Positions 31,009-39,336 of a DNA stretch of 64,000 nt are shown piece after piece (the first letter of the stretch is position 1; each line of letters opens with the position of its first letter). Source of the stretch: Apilactobacillus nanyangensis (lineage in GTDB: Bacteria > Bacillota > Bacilli > Lactobacillales > Lactobacillaceae); contig NZ_BOLX01000001.1 of the NCBI RefSeq assembly GCF_016861915.1, forward strand, positions 62,001 through 126,000. The letters are read 5' to 3'. The position numbers were made by a program, and so were the translations under genes. The notes below the pieces were generated by a model that was not told the origin of the DNA, did no database searches, and saw only the letters and a list, made by a program, of their open reading frames with translations.

Positions 31009-32643
31009 TTAGGCCTCCTCGTTGTGTTCCATATCACTTAGACCATTTGTAATATCGAAGTGGTATGTTTTTAGTTTGTCTTGCCAAGTCTTCTTAGCTG
31101 ATTCAATTAATTGTTGCCAATCGTGCCAGACACTGTCTTCTGAGAAACGGTTTGATAATTCATAAGCTTGGTCTGACATCTTTTGTAGTAATTCGTCGTC
31201 GGTAAATAGTTTGACCATTCTCTCTGATAGGGCCTTGGTATCGTCATAATCCACGACATAGCCATTTTCGTTGTCGACGATTAATTCATTTGGACCGTAG
31301 TTAGTGTCAAAGGTAACACCAACATCACCTTGAGCTTGGGCTTCCATTAGGGCAAGATTGAAACCTTCCATGACAGAGGCTAGGGCGTATAGTTGGGCGT
31401 TTTTTTGCACACCTGCAACGTCATTGGTGTAGCTGTGTAGATGAACGGCATCCTTTAAATCATATTCGTCTAGTGACGCGTTAATGCGCTTCATTGCGAT
31501 ATCATCGTTGGAGTGGTCGACGTATCCATAGACGTCCATATTGATATCTGGAACTTCCTTTTTAGCCATGCCCATTGCATCGATAATCTTATTGATTTGT
31601 TTTTCAGGGGCTACTCTGGCGGTTACTACGATACTATGTTTCTTACGATCCTTCATTGGAACACGTTGACCCTTTAGGTCTTCATTCTTAATCACACCAA
31701 CGGGGATGGTAAACATATCAACTGATGGATTGAAACGACGTTTAACGTCTCTAGTTTGCTTTTCAGTAGCAGAAACAATTGCGTCGTATCTGTTGGCATC
31801 AGTAAGTGAGTATTCGTAGTTGTTGTTCATGATTGAAGTATCTGGTTCTTGTGCATCACCGGCATGTGAGTTGTGAAGGTGCAAGACGGTGTAGGTAGGA
31901 GAACTCAATGTTTCCAGGATTTCTTCAAAGTAATCAGAACGATCCATTACGTATATGTTTGGATGATCCTTATCCATGAATTCAACGTTTACTTTTTCAA
32001 GGAATTCTTGAATTAGGCCAACGATATTATTGTGAGTACGAACGGTGCCGTTTTCATCGATGGTCTTAAATCCTGACTTTTCCATTTTACCTTGGGCGTT
32101 TAGTCTGAAGTAGTCCTCAATAGCAGGACGACCTTCAGGGGTGTACCAAGTTTCAGTCGCAATTTTGTTATCAGGAGTATACCATTGAGCCATTGATAAG
32201 AAACCACGGTAATCATAGAAATCAACGCGGTAAAGGTTGGCAAATCCATCGAATAGTTCAACAGATTTAACGATTGTATCGTTAGTAACTTCCTTATCAA
32301 ATAGGTTGATACGAGCAACGATTTGATTCTTATTGTAGACAATTACACGGTTTTGATCTTTTTCATCTTCGTATCTTAAGTTAGCGACACCGAAGTTGAT
32401 ATCTTTTGGACGGATTGTCTTGTTTTGTACATTGGTAGCTTTTTGGAAATAATCGAAAATACTTAGAATGTATTTATCTGAGATTCCATTATTATTTAAA
32501 TGAAAGTGTAATAGTGGATTCCATTCACGAAAGACCAATCGATAGTCTTCGCCGAATTTTTCGAATAGTTTTGCGCGTTTTAACTGGGCGTGTTCAATCC
32601 CGGAGTTTTTGGCATTAAAGCTAGAATTTAAGAAAAAATTCAT
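31009..32643 (-). CDS. family-4-type glycosyltransferase, first of a pair (GtfA/GtfB or TagE-like)
   Basis: 544 aa, ATG start behind AAGGAGT. The C-terminal GT-B fold carries the E-x7-E motif in E-G-F-N-L-A-L-M-E and a V-V-T-A-R-V-A-P-E-K segment typical of group 1 transferases. The N-terminal domain is homologous to that of the following gene (F-D-Y-F-Q, D-G-F-A-N-L-Y, Y-D-Y-R-G-F, P-E-G-R-P). It probably forms a heteromeric transferase with its partner, as GtfA and GtfB do in protein O-glycosylation. A minus-strand TATAAT (complement of 32675-32680) upstream is a possible -10 without an obvious -35. Catalytic versus regulatory roles within the pair cannot be told from sequence. Confidence 0.82.
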   Translation of the reverse strand: MNFFLNSSFNAKNSGIEHAQLKRAKLFEKFGEDYRLVFREWNPLLHFHLNNNGISDKYILSIFDYFQKATNVQNKTIRPKDINFGVANLRYEDEKDQNRVIVYNKNQIVARINLFDKEVTNDTIVKSVELFDGFANLYRVDFYDYRGFLSMAQWYTPDNKIATETWYTPEGRPAIEDYFRLNAQGKMEKSGFKTIDENGTVRTHNNIVGLIQEFLEKVNVEFMDKDHPNIYVMDRSDYFEEILETLSSPTYTVLHLHNSHAGDAQEPDTSIMNNNYEYSLTDANRYDAIVSATEKQTRDVKRRFNPSVDMFTIPVGVIKNEDLKGQRVPMKDRKKHSIVVTARVAPEKQINKIIDAMGMAKKEVPDINMDVYGYVDHSNDDIAMKRINASLDEYDLKDAVHLHSYTNDVAGVQKNAQLYALASVMEGFNLALMEAQAQGDVGVTFDTNYGPNELIVDNENGYVVDYDDTKALSERMVKLFTDDELLQKMSDQAYELSNRFSEDSVWHDWQQLIESAKKTWQDKLKTYHFDITNGLSDMEHNEEA

Positions 32644-32798
32644 ATCGGATACTCCTTTTTATGTAATTACAATTATTATAACGCAGTGAGAGTTAAATTT
32701 GATTAAAGAAAATCTTAAGAAAGAATTTTCAATGTTTTTTTAACAAATGTCTAAATTAGTCTTACAATTGAAAGTGAAGTATTATTGGGAGGATAATT

Positions 32799-33029
32799 AT
32801 GACAGAAAGACAATTAATTCAACAAATTCTAAACACCGTCGATGTGGAATACAACTTTGTAAATGTGGACTCAGATAATTCTGCATATGACATTAAGGCG
32901 TTTCAACAAAAGGAAGATCGCCGTCCACTAAAGAATGTAAATGATGAATTAAAGAAATACTTCAAAGAAGCTGGCTTTAATTACACCGAAAACATTGGTG
33001 ACGATTTAGATTTAAAGATTAGCAAATAA
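32799..33029 (+). CDS. small hypothetical protein, 76 aa
   Basis: A good GGGAGGAT site precedes the ATG and a terminator follows, so it is a real monocistronic gene. The protein is acidic and charged with no signal peptide or membrane segment, probably a small alpha/beta cytosolic protein. I do not recognise the family. It is divergent from the glycosyltransferase pair, but nothing links their functions. Confidence 0.7.
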   Translation: MTERQLIQQILNTVDVEYNFVNVDSDNSAYDIKAFQQKEDRRPLKNVNDELKKYFKEAGFNYTENIGDDLDLKISK

Positions 33030-33050
33030 TACTAATAAAAAGACAAATAA

Positions 33051-33083
33051 AAAAGACTCAAGAATTATTCTTGAGTCTTTTCT
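33051..33083. terminator. bidirectional intrinsic terminator
   Basis: A perfect 14-bp stem (33051-33064 with 33068-33081, TTA loop), T-rich on one side and A-rich on the other, between two converging genes. Confidence 0.92.
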
Positions 33084-33084
33084 T

Positions 33085-33522
33085 TTATAACATTGGTCCT
33101 TGATGGTTAATTTCATCTGGAGTCATGTCAGTTAGTTCGCAATCAATGCGATGTTGTTTTAAAACGCTTTGAGAGTCAACGTCAATTGGCTTGAATCCTT
33201 TGTTAACTAGACGTTTGATGTACATGGTGTTGTATCCTAGCCCCCAAATCACTGCTCCAATGAAGTAAGTGATGTTTGCTGCATTACTTGGATCAACGTT
33301 TAATACTAATTGTAAAATCATATGAGTAGCCATGTAGATACAAGCATCAACACCTAAGATGCAGGCGGTATTGTAGTAGTCAGAACGAAGAATTGAAGGA
33401 ATCCAATGTAACAAGAATGATAGAATGGAAAATCCAAAACGACCAAACTTGATGCGATCGTCACGCTTAATCATAAAGACGAAGTTTTGCTTGAAATCTG
33501 GTGGTTTAGGGAAGTTATTCAT
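33085..33522 (-). CDS. small membrane protein, DUF2628-like
   Basis: 145 aa with two or three hydrophobic segments (about residues 29-47, 55-75 and 83-97), a basic N-terminal stretch and a soluble C-terminal tail. The F-x-x-x-W-x-P-x-x-x-R-x-D-Y-Y-N and Y-N-x-M-Y-I-K-R-L-V-N-K-G-F-K-P patterns resemble DUF2628 membrane proteins. It starts 22 nt after rlmD on the same strand, so it is probably co-transcribed with it. Function unknown. Confidence 0.65.
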   Translation of the reverse strand: MNNFPKPPDFKQNFVFMIKRDDRIKFGRFGFSILSFLLHWIPSILRSDYYNTACILGVDACIYMATHMILQLVLNVDPSNAANITYFIGAVIWGLGYNTMYIKRLVNKGFKPIDVDSQSVLKQHRIDCELTDMTPDEINHQGPML

Positions 33523-33544
33523 TTGAATACCTACTTTCTATCGA

Positions 33545-34948
33545 TTATTTTCTAGTGAATTTAACAACTGCTTCACAACGTGGTGTTTGTGGCATCATGT
33601 CGATTGGTTGAATATAGTCAACTTTGTATTTACGAGTTAGTTGAACTAAATCGGCAGCCATGGTTGAAGGGTTACATGATACATATACGAATTTTTCTGG
33701 CGCACTCTTTAAAATTGCGTCAATTAATTTATCGTCTAGTCCAGTACGTGGTGGATCAACGATGATAGCATCAGGCTTGAAACCTTCTTCTAACCATTCA
33801 GGAAGAAGATCCTCGGCTTTACCAACTTCGTAGTAAGCATTTCTGATTTTATTGATGATAGCATTGTGATTAGCATCTTCAACGGCTTCTGGAATAATAT
33901 CCATTCCACGAATTTCTTCAGCATGCTTTGCAAGTGGTAAACCAATGGTACCAACACCTGAGTATGCATCGACGATTTTTTCATTTCCTGTAAGTTCAAG
34001 AGCTGAGATGGCAACTTCGTATAGACGAGGAAGCATGATTGAGTTTAATTGTAGGAAAGCGCGAGCTGATAGCTCGAAGCTTAGTCCCTTAATCTTTTCA
34101 ACAATAGTATCTTTACCGGCTAAATGAACTGTCTTGTCACCCCAGATAAGAGGGGAGTCGCCAGGATTGATGTTTTGCATTACAGAAGTAACTTCAGGTA
34201 ATTCCATCATAATCTTCTTTAGCATGAAGCCTTTTTTAACGAACTTAGGAGTGTTGGTAACGAAGACTACTTGAACATCATCAGTGTTCAATGCGGCACG
34301 GACAATCACTGTCTTAATGATTCCGGAATTGTTTGATTCATCGAAAACAGGAATTTCTAGTTCGTTAATAAATTCGATAATCTTTCTCATTACCTTCATG
34401 GTTGCAGGGTATTGAACCGAACATTCAGGAAGATCGACTAAGTCGTGAGTTCCTTCTTTGAACAATCCAGCAATTACCTTACCATCTTTCATTCTAACGG
34501 GGAATTGAGCCTTATTACGGTATTCGTAAGGGTCTTCCATTCCCATGGTAGAACGAACTTTGAAGTTCTTGTAACCTTGTGGTTGGAATTTTTCTAATGC
34601 TTGTTTAATTAGGTCGCGTTTGAAACGAAGTTGTGCAGGGTATGAAAGAGATTCAAGTTCGAATCCACCAACACTACCAGCATAACTATCGCGAGGTTCA
34701 ACACGATCTTGAGATACACGGTTGATTTTGACAGCTTTTGCTTTGATGTAATTAGGGTACACCTTGGTTACTTCAGCGACGACTTTTTCATCGGTAAAAG
34801 CACCGGTTACAAACACAAGCTTGTGTTCATAAAAGCCAATTCCTTCACCATTAATGCCCATTCTTTTGATGGTCATTTTAAATTGTTGTCCAACTTCGAC
34901 TTCGACGTCGTTGTAGTTGGATCGATTATTGCGATTTTGGTATGCCAT
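33545..34948 (-). CDS. rlmD: 23S rRNA (uracil-C5)-methyltransferase, RlmD/RlmCD type
   Basis: 467 aa. It transfers a methyl group from S-adenosylmethionine to C5 of uracils in 23S rRNA (U1939, and U747 too in the Gram-positive RlmCD form). An N-terminal TRAM RNA-binding domain (about residues 10-75) is followed by the methyltransferase domain with D-A-Y-S-G-V-G-T-I-G-L-P, D-P-P-R-T-G-L and the nucleophile segment Y-V-S-C-N-P-S-T. I chose the ATG at 34948 (M-A-Y-Q) because AAAAGGACG lies just upstream of it, while the ATG 18 nt further out overlaps that site. A minus-strand TATAAT (complement of 34986-34991) could be its -10. Confidence 0.92.
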   Translation of the reverse strand: MAYQNRNNRSNYNDVEVEVGQQFKMTIKRMGINGEGIGFYEHKLVFVTGAFTDEKVVAEVTKVYPNYIKAKAVKINRVSQDRVEPRDSYAGSVGGFELESLSYPAQLRFKRDLIKQALEKFQPQGYKNFKVRSTMGMEDPYEYRNKAQFPVRMKDGKVIAGLFKEGTHDLVDLPECSVQYPATMKVMRKIIEFINELEIPVFDESNNSGIIKTVIVRAALNTDDVQVVFVTNTPKFVKKGFMLKKIMMELPEVTSVMQNINPGDSPLIWGDKTVHLAGKDTIVEKIKGLSFELSARAFLQLNSIMLPRLYEVAISALELTGNEKIVDAYSGVGTIGLPLAKHAEEIRGMDIIPEAVEDANHNAIINKIRNAYYEVGKAEDLLPEWLEEGFKPDAIIVDPPRTGLDDKLIDAILKSAPEKFVYVSCNPSTMAADLVQLTRKYKVDYIQPIDMMPQTPRCEAVVKFTRK

Positions 34949-35114
34949 TAAAAACGTCCTTTTCATTTATACATAATTAACCTACATTATATCATGGATA
35001 AAATGATTTTAAATTGAGGTACTCCTTTTTATTTAATTATTAATTGCAAATATTACCATAAAAGGTTATAAATATAGTTGGTACATACATCATGTACGGG
35101 GAGGAAATTTCGAG

Positions 35115-36908
35115 ATGTTAAAGATAAAAAAATCATTTTTGATTCTTACAATGTCAACTTTGATGTTATCTATGCCAGCTATGGGGCTGGGAGTAAATGC
35201 ATCGGCCGATAACAAGCCAGTCGCTAAAGTAACTAAGTCTGACGTTATTGACGATAAAAAACCAGAAGCCATTGATGGTGGAAGTAACACCGGATCAGCT
35301 AGTCAAAAGCCAACTGGTCCATACAATGACAATAAGAATATCGACGATAATAAGCAAAACTCTATCGCAACTACGGTAAGCGATAATGCCTATGTTGATG
35401 ATAAGAAAACTGATTATCACTTGATCAACACTGACACACCAACAGTGACTCCAACGTGGGGTGACTATACACGTGTTAGTGATATGTCTGCACCTAACAG
35501 CTATTCTTCAATTGACTCTGTTAATACCGGTAAGGTTACATTCCAAACTAAATGGTTTTTCCCATTAGGTTTTCATGTAGGTCCTTCCGAACACGGTAAC
35601 TACCAAGGAGCTGTAATGGCTAATGGTAGTATTTATTTTGTTGAATCAGCTGGTACCAATACTAATAAAGGTGCAATTGTTAAGTTAAAGATGGATGCTT
35701 TAGATAGTTTGGGAATTGACGCGACTTCTCAACAAGATCTAATGGCTAAGGTATTTAACTTCTTTAACCGCAAGTCAACATATGGTGAGGATAACAATAA
35801 GCAACTTTCAGACTACATTGTTAAAACTAACTCATATCGAACTGCAAACAATAAGTTACAACCAAAGGCTAACAAGCTAAACAAAATTGTGACTGCTTTC
35901 AACAAGAAGAACAAACGCATTTTAAATATTTACGCTAATGCCAAGAAAAAGATGGTAAGTAAAATTAATGCTCAAATGAAAGCTAACCGTAAAGCAGCTG
36001 CTAAGATTAGAAAACAACATCCTAAGACTAAAAAGAAAAAGCACTTAAGAGCTGTTAAACTATCAAGACTTTACAAGACATATAAGGCTTTGAAGGCAAG
36101 CAAGAATAAGCCGGTTTCATTATCAGCTAAAAACCGTCGAGCTTATGCTCAAGTTCAAAGAGCCAACCGTTCATACATGGCAAAAGATAAAAAGCAATTA
36201 GCCGCACTTCAAAAGAAGATTAACGCTAATAACCAGAAGATTGATAAGATTACCCAAGATAACGAATTATTCAAGCAATACTTCCAACTATCAAAACTAA
36301 TCGAAATCAGTCCAGTAACCAACATTGGTCATGGTCAAACATTGTCATACAACCCATCAAACAACCACATTTACATCGCTCAAGACGATGAATTAGGTGT
36401 TGTGGGTGCTGACTTCTATAACCAAGTTACTGAAATGGATTCCGATACTATGCGACCTGTTCATATTTATCGTTTCAAGCTAAACAATAATGACCATTAC
36501 TACGCCATTCATACTTTAGCTTTCGATAATGAAGGTAATGCTTACTTTGGAATTCATCAATCACCTGATGAAATCAAGAATGCTTACACATTATTCCGTG
36601 GAACAATGAGTGGGGATACAATTAGTTTCTCACCCGTTAGAGGTTTAATTAACTGGCCAGCTAGTTATAACCAACAAGTCACATTTAACCGTGTTAACAA
36701 CCGTCTATACTTACTATCAAACGACATGATTGTTTCAATTCCTGTTGATGAAGTAAGAAATGATGATATTAAACCACAAGATGTTCACTACGTAACATTT
36801 AACACCAATAGAGAGTTCGAAAGTCTTTCATTTGATGAAAATGGTTATGGATACCTAATGATGTTATGGAGATCAGAACTTCTTAAGTCAAATGTGCCAC
36901 TAGACTAA
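35115..36908 (+). CDS. secreted protein, split beta-propeller-like with Lys-rich helical insert
   Basis: 597 aa with a clear Sec signal peptide (cleavage near N-A-S-A/D, residue about 33) followed by an acidic, Asp/Asn-rich linker. Residues about 110-240 and 395-595 contain beta-strand repeats resembling propeller blades (A-N-G-S-I-Y-F-V, N-N-H-I-Y-I-A, E-G-N-A-Y-F-G-I, N-R-L-Y-L-L). Between them, residues about 250-390 are a Lys/Arg-rich helical or coiled-coil insertion. GGGGAGG precedes the ATG, and a small inverted repeat (GTACAT at 35081, ATGTAC at 35092) touches that site. A wall- or polymer-binding role is possible for the basic insert, but I do not recognise the family. Confidence 0.8.
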   Translation: MLKIKKSFLILTMSTLMLSMPAMGLGVNASADNKPVAKVTKSDVIDDKKPEAIDGGSNTGSASQKPTGPYNDNKNIDDNKQNSIATTVSDNAYVDDKKTDYHLINTDTPTVTPTWGDYTRVSDMSAPNSYSSIDSVNTGKVTFQTKWFFPLGFHVGPSEHGNYQGAVMANGSIYFVESAGTNTNKGAIVKLKMDALDSLGIDATSQQDLMAKVFNFFNRKSTYGEDNNKQLSDYIVKTNSYRTANNKLQPKANKLNKIVTAFNKKNKRILNIYANAKKKMVSKINAQMKANRKAAAKIRKQHPKTKKKKHLRAVKLSRLYKTYKALKASKNKPVSLSAKNRRAYAQVQRANRSYMAKDKKQLAALQKKINANNQKIDKITQDNELFKQYFQLSKLIEISPVTNIGHGQTLSYNPSNNHIYIAQDDELGVVGADFYNQVTEMDSDTMRPVHIYRFKLNNNDHYYAIHTLAFDNEGNAYFGIHQSPDEIKNAYTLFRGTMSGDTISFSPVRGLINWPASYNQQVTFNRVNNRLYLLSNDMIVSIPVDEVRNDDIKPQDVHYVTFNTNREFESLSFDENGYGYLMMLWRSELLKSNVPLD

Positions 36909-36912
36909 AAGT

Positions 36913-36948
36913 AAAAACAATCATCGATTTAACGATGGTTGTTTTTTT
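36913..36948 (+). terminator. intrinsic terminator of the secreted propeller-like gene
   Basis: A 13-14 bp stem (36913-36926 with 36933-36946, one G-U pair) ends in a T run just after the stop. Confidence 0.9.
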
Positions 36949-37030
36949 ATTGGGTAAAAAATAATTAATGTTATCATGGGGATGACGAAATACTATTATT
37001 AAATCAATTACTTGATGAGGGATGATATTA

Positions 37031-37594
37031 ATGCACTTGGAACCACTAAGTTGGAATGATATTTTTGAATTGGCGAGTGCAATTGGCACGTTCATTACAG
37101 CTTATATCGCTTTGTATTTAAATCGGCGCCAACCACCAATGAAAATTAGGGTGGATCGATCATCAGTTAATGGTCAAGGAGTATTTATTTATTTTCTAGA
37201 CGAGAAGTTAAACACTAGTGGATTCATAAAATTGAATCGGATTTATATGACGTTACATGGTGAGGAATTAGCTCATTCGTTGAATTTAGATTTATTCAGG
37301 GAAGGATTAACGAGATGGCGTCCAATCTCCAATGATTACATTGTCACAATTTCGATTAAGCGAAGCAGTGATGATGAACAGTTAAATCGAATTATCGCTG
37401 AAGCATTCTCAATTGCTAAGCACGAACATGATGATATATCGCATAATGATATTTCTAAAAAGGATTTCCAATTAGGCTTTGAATTTATCGTTAACGATCC
37501 GAGGGTCCATTTGAACCCGGTTGAATTTAACTTAAAGAAGTTAGAAGAGTCTAGTGTGATTGATATGAATAAAATTAAGGAATTTATGCACTAA
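37031..37594 (+). CDS. hypothetical protein with one N-terminal membrane segment
   Basis: 187 aa. An N-terminal hydrophobic helix (about residues 10-28, A-S-A-I-G-T-F-I-T-A-Y-I-A-L) is followed by a charged cytosolic-type domain. I place the start at the ATG at 37031, 9 nt after GAGGG; the ATG at 37022 is too close to that site. Monocistronic, with its own terminator. Family not recognised. Confidence 0.68.
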   Translation: MHLEPLSWNDIFELASAIGTFITAYIALYLNRRQPPMKIRVDRSSVNGQGVFIYFLDEKLNTSGFIKLNRIYMTLHGEELAHSLNLDLFREGLTRWRPISNDYIVTISIKRSSDDEQLNRIIAEAFSIAKHEHDDISHNDISKKDFQLGFEFIVNDPRVHLNPVEFNLKKLEESSVIDMNKIKEFMH

Positions 37595-37635
37595 AAAATG
37601 CATGTAGATAAAAATTATCTGCATGCATTTTTTTA
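37593..37635. terminator. bidirectional intrinsic terminator
   Basis: An 18-bp stem (37593-37610 with 37616-37633, one G-U pair) overlaps the end of the plus-strand gene and sits at the end of the converging acetyltransferase gene. Confidence 0.92.
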
Positions 37636-38067
37636 TTTGTTCAAAATCATTTTGATGTGTGGAGTTTGGTGGAACTGGTAAACATCACCGACTGATTTAA
37701 AACCAAACTTGGCATAAAAGCCTTCTTTATCATCTTGTGAATCGATTTCAACACGTGGGTGATCAAAGTGTTCGTCGATTTCTTTTAATACGCGTTCAAT
37801 TAATTGCTTTCCCAATCCTTTGCCACGAGCGGCAGGGGTGGTAAGGACTCTACCAAATGAAGTGTGATCTTCTCCATGAAAGACTCTGGCGTAGGCTAGT
37901 AGTTGCCCATCTTCTTCAGCCCAGATATGTAGTGCTTTTTTGTCGACATCATCGACTTCTTGGTAAGGACGTTTTTGTTCGACCACAAAGGTTTGAACAC
38001 GGGCAAAGTAGATGGCCCATAGTTCATCACGTGTGATTTCATCAAATGTTTTTACTTTCCATTCCAT
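37633..38067 (-). CDS. GNAT N-acetyltransferase, ElaA-like
   Basis: 144 aa, the usual size for ElaA-type GNAT enzymes that acetylate an unidentified amine with acetyl-CoA. The pyrophosphate-binding loop is A-A-R-G-K-G-L-G-K-Q-L near residue 90, preceded by the F-G-R-V-L-T beta strand. The N-terminal V-E-Q-x-x-P-Y-Q-E-V-D-x-x-D pattern is typical of ElaA. AGGAGG lies 7 nt before the ATG at 38067; a longer reading upstream of it lacks a site. Monocistronic. Confidence 0.86.
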   Translation of the reverse strand: MEWKVKTFDEITRDELWAIYFARVQTFVVEQKRPYQEVDDVDKKALHIWAEEDGQLLAYARVFHGEDHTSFGRVLTTPAARGKGLGKQLIERVLKEIDEHFDHPRVEIDSQDDKEGFYAKFGFKSVGDVYQFHQTPHIKMILNK

Positions 38068-38194
38068 GACACAACCTCCTAGATTGATTATTTTCATTCT
38101 ACTATTTTTTATATTGAAAGTGTAAGATTTTGCAGATTTATCTCAAAAAAGCCGCAGTGTTATTTTGGCAGATTGTTGCTATCTTTTTATACGT

Positions 38195-38212
38195 TCAAGG
38201 GCCCTTGATCAA
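38195..38212. promoter_or_regulatory. overlapping palindromes upstream of the sigma factor gene
   Basis: A perfect 14-bp palindrome TCAAGGGCCCTTGA (38195-38208) overlaps a second one, TTGATCAA (38205-38212). They lie 22-39 nt before the sigma factor start, and could be an operator or a leader hairpin. No regulator can be assigned. Confidence 0.4.
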
Positions 38213-38233
38213 TACGATAAAGGATTGATTAAG

Positions 38234-38755
38234 ATGAATAATTTAGATGATGGTTTTACGTTTTTAATGAAACAAAATCATATTGGAATCGTTTATGGAG
38301 TATTAAAACGGTTAAACATAAGAATGGATAATCCCCAATTCGAGGACTTAAAACAAGAGGGATTTATTCAACTGGCAACAGCCTATAGTAAGTATGATGG
38401 AGATTTAGGTGATGATAGAATATGTGGTTTTTTGTACCAGTCAGTTTATTGGCATCTGTTGGATATTCTAAGAAAGCAGCAACGAATTAACAATCACCTT
38501 ATTAATGTGGATGATGACAAGAATGAATGGATTGATAATGATTGTGGAATGTTTTCCCCTCATGACGAGGTTGATGGTGTCGACTTGTTAAATCAATTAT
38601 GGTTACGTTGTACCGGCAATCAAAGGAAGTTCTTATGTTGTGCTTACAATGAATCATTGACGGTCACTCAGATTGCCAGGAAGTATCACGTCAGTCGAAA
38701 GACTGTATATCAATGGAAAAAGGGTGTCCAAGAAGAATTTGCAAAATTAAGGTAA
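38234..38755 (+). CDS. sigma-70 family sigma factor, ComX/SigH-like
   Basis: 173 aa from the ATG at 38234, which has AAAGGA 9 nt upstream; a longer frame back to 38165 has no ribosome binding site. Region 2 is seen in F-E-D-L-K-Q-E-G-F-I-Q-L-A-T-A-Y-S-K-Y-D and G-F-L-Y-Q-S-V-Y-W-H-L-L-D-I-L-R-K. Region 4 is a helix-turn-helix, L-T-V-T-Q-I-A-R-K-Y-H-V-S-R-K-T-V-Y-Q-W. It is short and lacks regions 1 and 3, like ComX/SigH-type alternative factors, which in streptococci and some lactobacilli switch on competence genes. The DUF1659-DUF2922 pair follows with only an 82-nt gap, so they may share control. Confidence 0.8.
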   Translation: MNNLDDGFTFLMKQNHIGIVYGVLKRLNIRMDNPQFEDLKQEGFIQLATAYSKYDGDLGDDRICGFLYQSVYWHLLDILRKQQRINNHLINVDDDKNEWIDNDCGMFSPHDEVDGVDLLNQLWLRCTGNQRKFLCCAYNESLTVTQIARKYHVSRKTVYQWKKGVQEEFAKLR

Positions 38756-38791
38756 CACTTTTGACTGTAGAAACGTTATTAATAGTGTAAG

Positions 38792-38805
38792 GGTTAGCGC
38801 TAATC
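38792..38805. promoter_or_regulatory. near-palindromic operator-like site before DUF1659 gene
   Basis: TTAGCGCTAA is a perfect 10-bp palindrome (38794-38803) extended to GGTTAGCGCTAATC with one mismatch. It resembles a LacI-family or CcpA cre box (consensus TGWAANCGNTNWCA), but both ends deviate. A TTGACT hexamer lies at 38761-38766 without a good -10. Confidence 0.4.
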
Positions 38806-38837
38806 ACTTATGAAGAATTGAAAAGAGGTAAATCATA

Positions 38838-39038
38838 ATGCAAAAGCAATGGAATAAGTCAAAAATCACAATTGAAACATTAGGAAGCGACCAAGTTGTT
38901 AGAAAACGTAATATGGCCAATGCAATTCAAGATGTTTCTGGTGAAGAAATGGCCCAACTAACTGCAATTATCACCGAATTAACAGGTTCATCAGCTCATG
39001 GATCTAAATTAGTACAAGAAAATAGCTTCATCGGCTAA
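38838..39038 (+). CDS. DUF1659 family protein
   Basis: 66 aa, ATG behind AAAAGAGGT. The conserved core is L-x-x-x-x-x-x-R-x-R-x-x-x-x-x-I-x-D-V-S...A-x-L-x-x-L-T-G. Function unknown. DUF1659 and DUF2922 genes are usually adjacent in Firmicutes, as here (22 nt apart), so the two probably act together. Cytosolic, no membrane segment. Confidence 0.82.
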   Translation: MQKQWNKSKITIETLGSDQVVRKRNMANAIQDVSGEEMAQLTAIITELTGSSAHGSKLVQENSFIG

Positions 39039-39060
39039 TTTTTAATTGGAGGATAAATTA

Positions 39061-39297
39061 ATGAAAAAACTAGAATTAACATTTAAGAGTGAAAACGGTA
39101 AGAACAAGAACCTAGGCTTTAATTACATTGAAGGTGATTTAACTGCTGATAAGGTAATGCCAGCAATGCAACGATTATCAGACTTGAACCTTTTCCGTGA
39201 TAAAGACGGTAACCTATACAAAGAACCAGTGGCTGCTAAGATTATTGACACTAACAATCAAGTATTGTTTGATAAGAGAATCAAGAATACCAAGTAA
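39061..39297 (+). CDS. DUF2922 family protein
   Basis: 78 aa from the ATG at 39061 behind TTGGAGG; an upstream TTG reading would overlap that site. It has the DUF2922 pattern L-E-L-T-F-x-x-x-x-G-K-x-x-x-L...A-K-I-I-D-T. Second gene of the DUF1659-DUF2922 pair. Function unknown. Confidence 0.82.
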   Translation: MKKLELTFKSENGKNKNLGFNYIEGDLTADKVMPAMQRLSDLNLFRDKDGNLYKEPVAAKIIDTNNQVLFDKRIKNTK

Positions 39298-39299
39298 TA

Positions 39300-39336
39300 A
39301 AAAAGTCGTGTTGCATTATGCAACACGGCTTTTTAT
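39300..39336. terminator. bidirectional intrinsic terminator
   Basis: A 16-bp stem (39300-39315 with 39319-39334, one G-U pair, TTA loop) between the DUF2922 gene and the converging LysR gene. Confidence 0.92.

Noticed and set aside
38792-38805. CcpA cre box before the DUF1659 gene
   Set aside because: Both ends deviate from the cre consensus, so I list it only as an operator-like palindrome.
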